Positions 19,168 to 27,358 of a stretch of 64,000 nt of DNA are shown here, one piece after another. Made by a program: the position numbers and the translations under genes. The notes below the pieces were generated by a model. It saw only the letters and a list, made by a program, of their open reading frames with translations. It searched no databases and had not been told where the DNA came from. Every line of letters begins with the position of its first letter. The first letter of the stretch is position 1. Origin of the DNA: Azospirillum baldaniorum (GTDB taxonomy: Bacteria; Pseudomonadota; Alphaproteobacteria; Azospirillales; Azospirillaceae); the NCBI RefSeq assembly GCF_003119195.2, contig NZ_CP022254.1, positions 107,501 to 171,500 on the forward strand. The letters run 5' to 3'.

Positions 19168-19929
19168 ATGATGGAGCTTTCGGAGCTTTCGCGCGACGAG
19201 TTGCAGGCGATGTCGGAGGCCGCGCGGGAGGTCCGGCAGTGCCAGCGGGTGCTCGCCAAGACCGGCGACACGGTCGTGGGGGAGCTTTTGCGCGGGCACG
19301 GCACGCTCTACGAATGGCGCCACTACCCACCGGGCGACGTCTACGACGCCGAGTATCACGCCCAGTACTATTATCATTGCCACCCCGAGGACGAGCGGCC
19401 CGACGGTGAGCACGGGCACTTCCACACCTTCCTGCGCCCGCTCGGGATGCCGCCGGGCATGGAGCCGGTGCCCTTGCGGGATTACGAGGAGCCGGACAAT
19501 CCCAACGACGCGCTGTCCCATCTGGTGGGGATCGCCATGGACGTGGCGGGGCAGCCGGTGCGCCTGTTCACGACGAACCGCTGGGTGACGGGAGAGACGT
19601 GGTACGGGGCCGAGGACGTGATCCGCATGCTCGACAGCTTCACCGTCGATCACGCCCGCCCGTCCTGGCCGGCGAACCGCTGGATCACCGCGATGATTCG
19701 GCTGTTCCGGCCGCAGATCATCAGCCTGCTGCACGAGCGCGACCGGACGGTCGCCGCCTGGAGCGACCGCCATCCGGACGGCTGGGTCTACGAGGACCGG
19801 TCGCTGGAAGTGACGTCGCAGATTTTGATTTCGGTGGAGGAGCAGATCGCGACGGTGGAGCACGCGCTGCGCGGCGTGCGGCGGCGGACCTCCGTGCTGC
19901 CGGAGCCGCCGCGCTTCGTTACGCCGTAA
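19168..19929 (+). CDS. Conserved hypothetical protein (DUF6969-like)
   Basis: 253 residues, soluble, rich in His, Tyr and acidic residues, with a striking aromatic block YHAQYYYHCHPEDERP and GEHGHFHTFLRP. The cluster of His residues suggests metal binding, but this is inference. I believe it corresponds to the uncharacterised DUF6969 family. The ATG at 19168 is chosen over in-frame 19096, which would add residues unlike the rest. It converges on rpoH with only 25 bases between stops. Confidence 0.7.
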   Translation: MMELSELSRDELQAMSEAAREVRQCQRVLAKTGDTVVGELLRGHGTLYEWRHYPPGDVYDAEYHAQYYYHCHPEDERPDGEHGHFHTFLRPLGMPPGMEPVPLRDYEEPDNPNDALSHLVGIAMDVAGQPVRLFTTNRWVTGETWYGAEDVIRMLDSFTVDHARPSWPANRWITAMIRLFRPQIISLLHERDRTVAAWSDRHPDGWVYEDRSLEVTSQILISVEEQIATVEHALRGVRRRTSVLPEPPRFVTP

Positions 19930-19954
19930 CGCATCGTGCGGAGGCTGCTGCCGG

Positions 19955-20854
19955 TCACACCGGCAGCAGCGCCTTGCCCGTGGTGCCGGGAGCCTGCCGG
20001 GCCTGGGCCATCACCGCCTTCTGGACCTTTTCGAAGGCGCGCACCTCGAGCTGGCGCACGCGCTCGCGCGAGACGTGGAAGTGCTGGCTCAGCTCCTCCA
20101 GGGTCAGCGGCTCGTCGCGCAGGCGGCGGGCCACCAGGATCTGCCGCTCGCGGTCGTCGAGAACGCCCAGCCCCAGCTTGAGGAACTGCTGCCGGCGCTT
20201 GCGTTCCTGCGCACCGGCCAGGATCGCCTCCTGGTCGGGACCCTCGTCGGCCAGAAGGTCCAGCCATTCGCTGTCGCCATCCTCGGCCAGGGTGGCGTTG
20301 AGCGAGCGGTCGGTGCCCAGCCGGCGGTTCATCTCGATCACGTCGGCCTGGGAGACGTCCAGCGTCGTCGCGATGCTCTCCACCGCTTCCGGAGACAGGT
20401 CGCCGCCGAAGGTGCCGTTCTCGGCGTCCTGCAACTGCGCCTTCAGCCGGCGCAGGCTGAAGAACAGCTTCTTCTGGGCCGCCGTGGTGCCGATCTTCAC
20501 CAGCGACCAGTTGTGCAGCACATATTCCTGGATCGCCGCCCGGATCCACCAGGACGCGTAGGTGGCGAAGCGGAACCCCTTGTCGGGGTCGAACTTCTGC
20601 GCCGCCTGCATGACGCCGACGTTGCCCTCGGCGATCAGGTCGGACAGCGGCAGGCCGTAGCCCTGATAGCCGCGGGCCATTTTGAAGACGAGCCGGAGGT
20701 GGCTGCCGATCAGCTTGTCGAGGGCGCGGCGGTCCTGCCGCTCCCGCCAGCGGATGGCGAGGTCGCGTTCCTGCTCGGGAGTGAGGTAGTCGTACTTGCG
20801 GGTTTCTTTTAGAAAGAGGGTGAGGGGTTCGCCAGAAACTGCCAGTTCCGTCAA
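19955..20854 (-). CDS. rpoH: RNA polymerase sigma-32 factor (heat shock)
   Basis: 299 residues from a TTG start at 20854, chosen because AGGAG lies seven bases upstream and the length fits RpoH. Region 2 shows LIGSHLRLVFKMARGYQGYGLPLSDLIAEGNVGVMQAA and FATYASWWIRAAIQEY. The diagnostic RpoH box lies in QKKLFFSLRRLKA. Region 4 ends with LEELSQHFHVSRERVRQLEVRAFEKV. RpoH directs core polymerase to heat-shock promoters. Azospirillum-type genomes carry several paralogues, so this is one of them. In-frame ATG codons further upstream would give an unusual Pro-rich extension and are rejected. Confidence 0.93.
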   Translation of the reverse strand: MTELAVSGEPLTLFLKETRKYDYLTPEQERDLAIRWRERQDRRALDKLIGSHLRLVFKMARGYQGYGLPLSDLIAEGNVGVMQAAQKFDPDKGFRFATYASWWIRAAIQEYVLHNWSLVKIGTTAAQKKLFFSLRRLKAQLQDAENGTFGGDLSPEAVESIATTLDVSQADVIEMNRRLGTDRSLNATLAEDGDSEWLDLLADEGPDQEAILAGAQERKRRQQFLKLGLGVLDDRERQILVARRLRDEPLTLEELSQHFHVSRERVRQLEVRAFEKVQKAVMAQARQAPGTTGKALLPV

Positions 20855-21005
20855 AGAGCTTCTCCTGATTCCGGCATCCTCGGGAAACACCCTGCAATGG
20901 ACCGATGGACCCCGGCCCGGTTGGCCGGCGGGGCCATCGGAGCGGGGTTGAGATCGGCTGTGGCCCAGGGCCGGCCGTGAATGTGTGGATGTCGGCAAGA
21001 GCTTA

Positions 21006-21034
21006 GAAATAAGAGATCGCGGCGGCGGTTCAAG
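21006..21034 (-). promoter_or_regulatory. Candidate promoter of rpoH
   Basis: On the minus strand CTTGAA (21034-21029) is followed by an AT-rich TCTTATTTC about 14-17 bases on. This can be read as a heat-shock promoter (CTTGAA with a CTTATT-type -10) or as TTGAAC-N16-TATTTC for the housekeeping sigma factor. Transcription would begin near 20999, giving a leader of about 145 bases before the TTG start. Confidence 0.4.
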
Positions 21035-21154
21035 GGGTGGGGGGAAAGAAAGTATCCGCAGCCGGAAAATGGGAACTCCCCGGGACAGGCCGCGTTGGGG
21101 GTCGGTCGGGCCGGTCGGAATCGGCCCAGTGACCGCCAATGGAGGGCCACGCCC

Positions 21155-22564
21155 ATGGACCTCGATCCGCTGCTTCTGTCACGAATCCAGTTCGCTTTCG
21201 TGATTTCTTTTCACATTCTTTTCCCCTCTTTTACGGTGGGACTGGCCTGCTGGATCGCCGTGCTGGAGGCGCGGTGGCTGATCACCGGCAAGGCGCTGTA
21301 CCGCAGCCTGTCGGAATTCTGGACGCGGATCTTCGCCATTTCCTTCGGCATGGGCGTGGTCTCGGGAATCGTGATGACCTACCAGTTCGGCACGAACTGG
21401 AGCCGCTGGTCCGACATCGTCGGCAACGTTCTGGGTCCGCTGATCCAGTACGAGGTGGTGACCGCCTTCTTCCTGGAGGCCGCCTTCCTCGGCATCCTCC
21501 TGTTCGGGCGTGACCGCGTGCCGCGCGGCATCCATTTCCTGGCGGCGGTTCTGGTGGCCACCGGGACGGTGCTGTCCTCCTTCTGGATTCTCTCGGCGAA
21601 CAGCTGGATGCACACCCCGGCGGGGGCGGAACTGCGCGACGGGCGGTTCTTCGTCACCGACTGGTGGGCGGTGGTCTTCAACCCCTCCTTTCCCTACCGG
21701 CTGGCCCACATGCTCACCGCGATGTTCCTGACCACCGGATTCGTGGTGGCCGGCATCAGCGCCTTCTACCTGCTGCGCAACCGCTTTCTGGAGCACGCGC
21801 GGGTCGGCCTCAGCATGTCGCTGGCGCTCATCACCATCCTGGCGCCCTTGCAAATCTTCCTCGGCGACCTGCACGGGCTGAACACGCTGGAGCACCAGCC
21901 GGCCAAGATCGCCGCGATGGAGGGCCATTGGGAGGGCGGGGCGCGGGCGCCGCTGATCCTGTTCGCCATCCCCGACAACGAGGCGGAGACCAACCACGCC
22001 GAAATCGCCATTCCCGCGCTGTCGAGCCTGATCCTGACCCACGAGTGGGACGGGGTGGTCCCCGGCCTGAAAAACTTCCCGGCGGCGGACCGCCCCAACC
22101 CGGAAATCCTGTTCTGGACCTTTCGCATCATGGTGGGGATCGGCATGATCATGCTGACGGTGGCGCTGATCCATCTGGTGCAGCGGGTGCGCGGAAAGCT
22201 CTACAGCCCGCACTGGTTCCACAAGCTCCTGGTCGGCTGCATGCCGCTGGGCTTCATCGCCATCCTGGCCGGCTGGTTCACCACCGAGATCGGGCGCCAG
22301 CCCTGGGTGGTCTACGGGATGATCCGCACGGCGGACGCGGTGACCCCGGCCCTGACCGGCGGGGCGGTGCTGACCTCGCTGATCGTGTTCATGGTGGTCT
22401 ACGCGATCATCTACGGGGCCGGGACCTATTACCTGTTCCGCTTGCTGACCATCGGGCCGTCGCGGCTGAACGACGAGGATCTGGAGGTCCCCGCGGTGGC
22501 GCAGGGCCATCAGCCGAAGCGGCCCCTGTCGGTGCCCGGCGAATCCATCGAACCTGCGGAGTGA
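21155..22564 (+). CDS. cydA: Cytochrome bd-type quinol oxidase subunit I (CioA-like)
   Basis: 469 residues, a multi-pass membrane protein. It begins MDLDPLLLSRIQFAFVISFHILFPSFTVG, with the heme-ligand His in FHILFP. Conserved MGVVSGIVMTYQFGTNW, LGDLHGLNTLEHQPAKIAAMEGHW and the quinol-site signature TEIGRQPWVVYG follow. The short loop before GRQPW suggests the cyanide-insensitive (CIO) branch. It reduces oxygen with high affinity without pumping protons. ATG 21155 has GGAGGG about nine bases upstream. It is followed by cydB after five bases. Confidence 0.95.
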   Translation: MDLDPLLLSRIQFAFVISFHILFPSFTVGLACWIAVLEARWLITGKALYRSLSEFWTRIFAISFGMGVVSGIVMTYQFGTNWSRWSDIVGNVLGPLIQYEVVTAFFLEAAFLGILLFGRDRVPRGIHFLAAVLVATGTVLSSFWILSANSWMHTPAGAELRDGRFFVTDWWAVVFNPSFPYRLAHMLTAMFLTTGFVVAGISAFYLLRNRFLEHARVGLSMSLALITILAPLQIFLGDLHGLNTLEHQPAKIAAMEGHWEGGARAPLILFAIPDNEAETNHAEIAIPALSSLILTHEWDGVVPGLKNFPAADRPNPEILFWTFRIMVGIGMIMLTVALIHLVQRVRGKLYSPHWFHKLLVGCMPLGFIAILAGWFTTEIGRQPWVVYGMIRTADAVTPALTGGAVLTSLIVFMVVYAIIYGAGTYYLFRLLTIGPSRLNDEDLEVPAVAQGHQPKRPLSVPGESIEPAE

Positions 22565-22569
22565 CGTCC

Positions 22570-23577
22570 ATGGAAGGCAGCCTGCTGACCCTCGCCTGGG
22601 TCGCCATCGTCGGTTTCGCCGTCTTCATGTATGTGCTGATGGACGGCTTCGATCTGGGCATCGGCATCCTCTACCCCTTCGCCCCCAGCGAGGAGGCGCG
22701 GGACGTCATGATGAACTCGGTGGCGCCGGTCTGGGACTTCAACGAGACGTGGCTGATCCTCGGCGGGGCGGGGCTGTTCGCGGCCTTTCCCATCGCCTAC
22801 GCCGTCGTTTTGCCGGCCATGTATCTGCCACTGCTGCTGATGCTGATTGCGCTGATCTTCCGCGGCGTCGCCTTCGAGTTCCGCTTCAAGGCGCGGAGCA
22901 GCCGCCATCTGTGGAACAAGGCCTTCTTCCTGGGCTCGCTGCTCGCCACCTTCGCGCAAGGGGTGGTTCTCGGCTCCTTCATCCAGGGGATCGAGGTGGA
23001 AGGGCGCAACTTCGCCGGGACCATGCTGGACTGGCTGACCCCCTTCAGCCTGTTCTGCGGCGTGGCGCTGATCGCCGGCTACGCGCTGCTGGGGAGCACG
23101 TGGCTGATCTGGCGGACCATCGGGATTTTGCAGGACTGGTGCTTCCGCGTGGCGCGGCGACTCCTCATCGTGGTGCTGGTTCTGGTCGCGGCGGTCAGCC
23201 TGTGGACGCCCTTCCTGGACGCTTCCATTGCCGCGCGCTGGTTCTCGGTTCCCAACATCCTGTTGCTGTCGCCGGTGCCGCTGATGGTCGGCTTCCTCGC
23301 CTTCGGCCTGTGGCGGGCGTTGGACGAGGGGCGGGAGGTGTTGCCCTTCGCCTTCGCCATGGGGCTGTTCGCCCTGTCCTACCTGGGGTTGGCGATCAGC
23401 CTGTGGCCGGTGCTGATCCCGCCGGGGATCACCGTGTGGCAGGCGGCCGCCCCGCCGGAAACCCAGGTCTTCCTGCTGATCGGCATGGCCTTCCTGATTC
23501 CGACGATCCTGATCTACACCGCCTACAGCTACTGGGTTTTCCGAGGCAAGGTAACGGGCGCCATTGGTTATCATTGA
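22570..23577 (+). CDS. cydB: Cytochrome bd-type quinol oxidase subunit II
   Basis: 335 residues with about eight hydrophobic helices. The N-terminus has the family signature YVLMDGFDLGIGILYPF and then NSVAPVWDFNETWLILGGAGLFAAFP. It partners CydA in the bd-type terminal oxidase of the inner membrane. No small CydX-like gene is evident after it; instead the stop lies in a short tandem repeat. Confidence 0.95.
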   Translation: MEGSLLTLAWVAIVGFAVFMYVLMDGFDLGIGILYPFAPSEEARDVMMNSVAPVWDFNETWLILGGAGLFAAFPIAYAVVLPAMYLPLLLMLIALIFRGVAFEFRFKARSSRHLWNKAFFLGSLLATFAQGVVLGSFIQGIEVEGRNFAGTMLDWLTPFSLFCGVALIAGYALLGSTWLIWRTIGILQDWCFRVARRLLIVVLVLVAAVSLWTPFLDASIAARWFSVPNILLLSPVPLMVGFLAFGLWRALDEGREVLPFAFAMGLFALSYLGLAISLWPVLIPPGITVWQAAAPPETQVFLLIGMAFLIPTILIYTAYSYWVFRGKVTGAIGYH

Positions 23578-23610
23578 TGGCGGTTATCATTGAAGGCGGC
23601 GATCATTGAG
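23566..23610 (+). repeat. Three 16-bp tandem repeats at the cydB stop
   Basis: GGTTATCATTGATGGC (23566-23581) is followed by GGTTATCATTGAAGGC (23582-23597) and the start of a third copy GGCGATCATTGAG. The first copy encodes the last residues Gly-Tyr-His and the stop of cydB. The repeats look like slippage products and have no evident coding role. Confidence 0.7.
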
Positions 23611-23665
23611 AACCCGCCCGACGCTGGCGTACAACAGCCGACCCCTTTTCGACGGAGACCGCGCC

Positions 23666-24340
23666 ATGACCCCAGACACCGCCCCGGACATCAGCTTCGC
23701 CGAGGTGATGCTGCGCAAGGGCGCGGAGCTTCTGCAGGACACGCTTCCGGAGGACACGGCCGAGGAGGCGGTCAACATCATGGCGCGCCGTCTCGCCATC
23801 GCCGCGACGATGGACGCCCCGCTGGTCGTCCACGCCGAGGGCGGCGGGCGTCCGGAGATGTTCGAGGAGGCGATGCGGCTGGCCGGAGTCTCCGCCGGGG
23901 AGCGCGCCGCCGCCCTGGCCGAGGCCCGGCAGGCCGAGCGCGCCGTGGTGTTCGAGTTCGACGGCACCGGCCCGCTGACCGGCAACCGCGTGGTCGCCGC
24001 GGTGATTCGTCCGGAGGACCGGCCGGACCTTCTGGAGGCCTACATCGCCATCGGGCGCCTGCGCGACGGGACCGCCCAGGTGACCGTCGCCCCGGCGACC
24101 CTGCGCCTCGACGCCCGCGCGCTGGCGGAGACGCTGGCGCTGATCGGTCCGGCGGCACAGCACAGCCTCAACGCCGCTAACGCCGCCATGGCCCACGCGG
24201 CGAACATCACCGCTTTGCCGGGGCATGAGCTGGACAGCATGCCGGGCGCCCTCGTCGCGCTCTACTGGCACGCCTTCTGCCTGTCCTCGGCCCGCACGCG
24301 GCTGCGCCCCACCGGGCCGAACGCGCCGACCCTGCATTGA
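23666..24340 (+). CDS. Hypothetical protein, Ala-rich
   Basis: I do not recognise this 224-residue protein. It has no signal peptide or membrane helix and is rich in Ala, Glu and Arg. The first part is helical and acidic (SFAEVMLRKGAELLQ, AEEAVNIMARRLAIAA); a middle part has beta-like stretches (RAVVFEFDGTGPLTG). An ATG at 23666 with CGGAGACC upstream fits. It ends 17 bases before the pseG start, so it may be co-transcribed with the glycan genes. A role in that pathway is only a guess. Confidence 0.6.
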   Translation: MTPDTAPDISFAEVMLRKGAELLQDTLPEDTAEEAVNIMARRLAIAATMDAPLVVHAEGGGRPEMFEEAMRLAGVSAGERAAALAEARQAERAVVFEFDGTGPLTGNRVVAAVIRPEDRPDLLEAYIAIGRLRDGTAQVTVAPATLRLDARALAETLALIGPAAQHSLNAANAAMAHAANITALPGHELDSMPGALVALYWHAFCLSSARTRLRPTGPNAPTLH

Positions 24341-24357
24341 AGGCCGGGAGACGGCCC

Positions 24358-25401
24358 GTGAGGGTGCTGTTCCGCGCCGACGCCGGGGAATCCATCGGGG
24401 CCGGGCACGTCATGCGCTGCCTCGCGGTGGCGGAGGCCGTGCAGGAGCTGGGCGGCGACGCCCTGTTCGCCGCGGCGAGCCTGCCGCCAGCTTTGGAGGA
24501 CCGTCTGCGCGCTGCCGGCATGGCCGTTCACTGGATCGACGCGGCCTCCGGCAGTGCCGCCGACCTTGCCGCGACGCGCGCCATCGCGGCGGAAGCCGGC
24601 ACCGCGGCCGTCGTGCTGGACGGTTATGGATTCTCCGAAGGCTGGCGGGCCGGGCTCGCCGAGACGGGGTTGCCGATCCTAGCCTTCGACGACGCCGGGA
24701 CGGGGGAGCCGATCCACGCCGAACTGATCGTCAACGCCGCGCCGGACGCCGCGTCGCTGCCCTACCGTAAGGGCAACCCGGACGCCCGGCTGCTGCTCGG
24801 CCCCGCTCACGCGCCGTTGCGTCGGGAGGTGCGGGAGGCCGCGGCGGCGGCCAAGCCACCGCTTGAGGAACGCTGTGGCCTGCTGGTCACCTTCGGCGGC
24901 TCCGACCCGCTGGGGCTGACGGCTCCGGTGATCGAACGTCTCGCGCCGCGCCTGCCGCTTGGTGTCCGGATGGACGTGGCGGTCGGCGGCGCGGTGCGCG
25001 ACGCGTCCGCGGTGGAGGCCGCGGCGGGGTGTTTCAAAGACAGCGTTCGGCTGCACCGCGACACGCCGCGCATGGGGCACCTGATGGCGCAGGCTGGGCT
25101 GGCCGTCTCGGCGGCGGGAACCACAACCGGTGAACTGGCAGCCATCGGCACGCCCGCCGTCCTCGTCACCATCGCCGACAACCAGCTGGAGGCCGCCCGC
25201 CAGTCGGAGGCTCTGGGCTGGTGCGCCCTGGTGCCCGGACAGACCGAAGGTGCTCCGGAGCGGATCGCGGACGTGGCGCTGGAGCTTTGGGCCGATCCGG
25301 CGCGGCGGCGGACCATGGCAGGCAAACTGGCGGGGATCGTCGATGGCCAGGGCGCCTTGCGCATCGCGCGTGCGCTGGCGGAGGCGATCACCCCGCGGTG
25401 A
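24358..25401 (+). CDS. pseG: PseG-like UDP-sugar hydrolase (nonulosonic acid pathway)
   Basis: 347 residues with the PseG/SpsG layout. A GTG start gives VRVLFRADAGESIGAGHVMRCLAVAEA, where the GxGHVMRC motif carries the catalytic His. The MurG-like C-terminal half has VTFGGSDPLGLT, SAAGTTTGELAAIGTPAVLV and ADNQ for nucleotide-sugar binding. PseG removes UDP from UDP-2,4-diacetamido-trideoxy-L-altropyranose on the way to pseudaminic acid. The start is GTG 24358 with GGGAG upstream. Its end overlaps the convergent dehydrogenase gene by 14 bases. Confidence 0.88.
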   Translation: MRVLFRADAGESIGAGHVMRCLAVAEAVQELGGDALFAAASLPPALEDRLRAAGMAVHWIDAASGSAADLAATRAIAAEAGTAAVVLDGYGFSEGWRAGLAETGLPILAFDDAGTGEPIHAELIVNAAPDAASLPYRKGNPDARLLLGPAHAPLRREVREAAAAAKPPLEERCGLLVTFGGSDPLGLTAPVIERLAPRLPLGVRMDVAVGGAVRDASAVEAAAGCFKDSVRLHRDTPRMGHLMAQAGLAVSAAGTTTGELAAIGTPAVLVTIADNQLEAARQSEALGWCALVPGQTEGAPERIADVALELWADPARRRTMAGKLAGIVDGQGALRIARALAEAITPR

Positions 25402-26158
25402 AGCCACCGTCCACGGGCAGCACCGTCCCGGTCACCCAGCGCCCGCTGTCGGCCAGCAGATAGGCCACGGCGTCGGCCACGTCCTGCGGCGCGCCGTAGC
25501 CCAGCGGGTGGGCGGCGGCGAGCGCGGCGTTCTGCTCCGCCGGCAGCATGGCGAACTGCTTCTCCGCCTTGGCGCCCAGCACCACCGCTGGGGCCACCAC
25601 ATTGACGCGGATGCGCTTGTCGGCCAGTTCCAGCGCCAGCGACTGCGCCACCGAGACCAGCGCCGCCTTGCTTGCGGCGTAGAGCGAGCGGCCCTTCTGC
25701 CCCTTCAGCCCGGCAACCGACCCGACATAGACGATCGACCCGCCGCCCGGCGAGACGACGCCCTTCTGGTGGAAGCCGCGCGCCAGCATCAGCGATGCCC
25801 CGACGTTCAGCGTGAAATAGCGGTCGAACTGCGCCCGGTTGACCTGCCGCAGCACGGAGTAGCCCTGCTGCGACGCGGAATGGACCAGACCGGCGAAGGG
25901 ACCGCCCGCCTCCGCCAGCCCCTTCATCCAGCCGGGAATGGCGTCGAGGTCGGTCAGGTCGAAGGGGGCGACGCTGTGCCGCTCCGGCCCGTCCAGCAGG
26001 GCGCGGGTGGCCTCCAGCGCGTCGGCGCGGCGACCGACCAGAGTGAGATCGGCGCCCAGCCCGGCCAGCGCCCGGCAAATCTCGCGCCCGATGTCGCTGT
26101 CGGCGGAGGCCCCGGTCACCAGCAGGCGCCGTCCCGTGAGGTCGAGCGGGTTGCGCAT
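25388..26158 (-). CDS. Short-chain dehydrogenase/reductase
   Basis: 256 residues, a Rossmann-fold SDR. The cofactor motif reads TGASADSDIG, two residues longer than the classical TGxxxGIG. The catalytic Ser is in IVYVGSVAG and the Tyr-Lys pair in LYAASKAAL. The C-terminus has LPVDGGFTAG. It lies 11 bases after the KAS III gene on the same strand and probably reduces that enzyme's 3-oxoacyl product. It resembles the dehydrogenase at 28495 (both share a DAIPGW segment), suggesting duplication within the locus. Confidence 0.88.
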   Translation of the reverse strand: MRNPLDLTGRRLLVTGASADSDIGREICRALAGLGADLTLVGRRADALEATRALLDGPERHSVAPFDLTDLDAIPGWMKGLAEAGGPFAGLVHSASQQGYSVLRQVNRAQFDRYFTLNVGASLMLARGFHQKGVVSPGGGSIVYVGSVAGLKGQKGRSLYAASKAALVSVAQSLALELADKRIRVNVVAPAVVLGAKAEKQFAMLPAEQNAALAAAHPLGYGAPQDVADAVAYLLADSGRWVTGTVLPVDGGFTAG

Positions 26159-26169
26159 GGCCCGGCGGC

Positions 26170-27252
26170 TCAGGGAGTCAGCAAGGGGAAGTCGTCGGGG
26201 ATCTCCTGCACCGCCGGGGCGGGGATCGGCCCGACGTCGGCGACCACGGCGCCCCAGGACCAGCCGACGCCGAAACCGGCCAGCAGCATCTTGCGCGTGC
26301 CGGTGGACAGCGCCTCGCCCAGCCGGTGGCTGACCGCCAACGGGATCGAGGCGGAGCTGGTGTTGCCGAAATCGTGCATGTCCACGAGGAATTTTTCCGG
26401 CGGGAATTTGGTCTTCTTGCGCAGATGCTCCAGCATGAAGGCGTTGGCCTGATGCATCACGCAGAGGTCGATGTCCTCCACCCCCACGCCGGCGAACTCC
26501 AGCGTCTCGCGGATCAGCGGCGGTACGGCGCGCAGCGTGAAGGCGAAGACCTCCGCCCCGTTCAGCGACAGGCGCGAGTCGGTGAACATTTGCTCCTGCT
26601 TCTCCGCCGGCCAGGGCTCGCGTCCCGGCACCAGCGAGTTGCGGCGCCCGCCGGCCTTGACCCAGATGTTCTTGGCCCCGCCGCCGTCGGTGCCGACGAC
26701 GACATGGATCGGCGCGGCCCCCTGGCTGACCTCCAGGGCCACGGCCCCGCCCGCATCGCCGAACAGCGGCAGGGTGGAGCGGTCGCCCGGCACGAGGTGG
26801 CGCGAGCTGGTGTCGCCGCACAGCACGATGGCCCGCCGGCCCGTCGAGCCGCCGAGCAGCCGCCCGGCCATCCACAGCCCATAGACGAAGCCGGAGCAGC
26901 CCAGATTGACGTCGAAGCAGGCTGCCCCCGTCCCCAGCCCCAGCCGCTTCTGCATGACGCAGGAAGTCGCGGGCACGTTGTAGTCGGGGTCCTGCGACAC
27001 GAAGACCAGCACGTCGACGCTGGCCGGGTCCCAGCCGAGCTGGGCGAGCAGCCCTTCCGCCGCCGCCACGCACATGTCCGACGCGCAGATGTGCGGCGGG
27101 GCGATGCGCCGCTCGTAGACGCCGGTGGTGGCGAACAGCTTCTCCGCCTCCTCCGCCGTGAAGAGGGAGTGGTCCTCCAGGAAGGAATGGCGGTGCGGCG
27201 GCACGGCGGCCCGGAATCCCGCGATGCGCACGCCCTCGATGATGGCCTTCAC
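26170..27252 (-). CDS. 3-oxoacyl-ACP synthase III-like enzyme
   Basis: 360 residues with the thiolase fold of KAS III. The full catalytic triad is visible: Cys in NLGCSGFVYG, His in VMHQANAF and Asn in FGNTSSASIP. The C-terminal GFGVGWSWGAVV is shared with the second synthase at 39504. Such enzymes join an acyl-CoA to malonyl-ACP. The GTG start at 27252 has GGAGGGAG upstream. In this setting it probably builds an acyl group for the flagellar glycan rather than serving bulk fatty acid synthesis; that is inference. Confidence 0.88.
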   Translation of the reverse strand: MKAIIEGVRIAGFRAAVPPHRHSFLEDHSLFTAEEAEKLFATTGVYERRIAPPHICASDMCVAAAEGLLAQLGWDPASVDVLVFVSQDPDYNVPATSCVMQKRLGLGTGAACFDVNLGCSGFVYGLWMAGRLLGGSTGRRAIVLCGDTSSRHLVPGDRSTLPLFGDAGGAVALEVSQGAAPIHVVVGTDGGGAKNIWVKAGGRRNSLVPGREPWPAEKQEQMFTDSRLSLNGAEVFAFTLRAVPPLIRETLEFAGVGVEDIDLCVMHQANAFMLEHLRKKTKFPPEKFLVDMHDFGNTSSASIPLAVSHRLGEALSTGTRKMLLAGFGVGWSWGAVVADVGPIPAPAVQEIPDDFPLLTP

Positions 27253-27358
27253 CGGCTGCTCCCTCCCTCCGCCGCCGCTGCGTCCGTCCTGGACTTGGGC
27301 GAATTCGGAGACTATTAACCGAAAGAACGCTAGGGTCGAATGATTAACGAACCGATAA

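Noticed and set aside
20981..21154. In-frame extension of cydA upstream of 21155
   Set aside because: It adds charged residues unlike any CydA and lacks a ribosome site; the family start MDLDPLLLSRIQF fits 21155.
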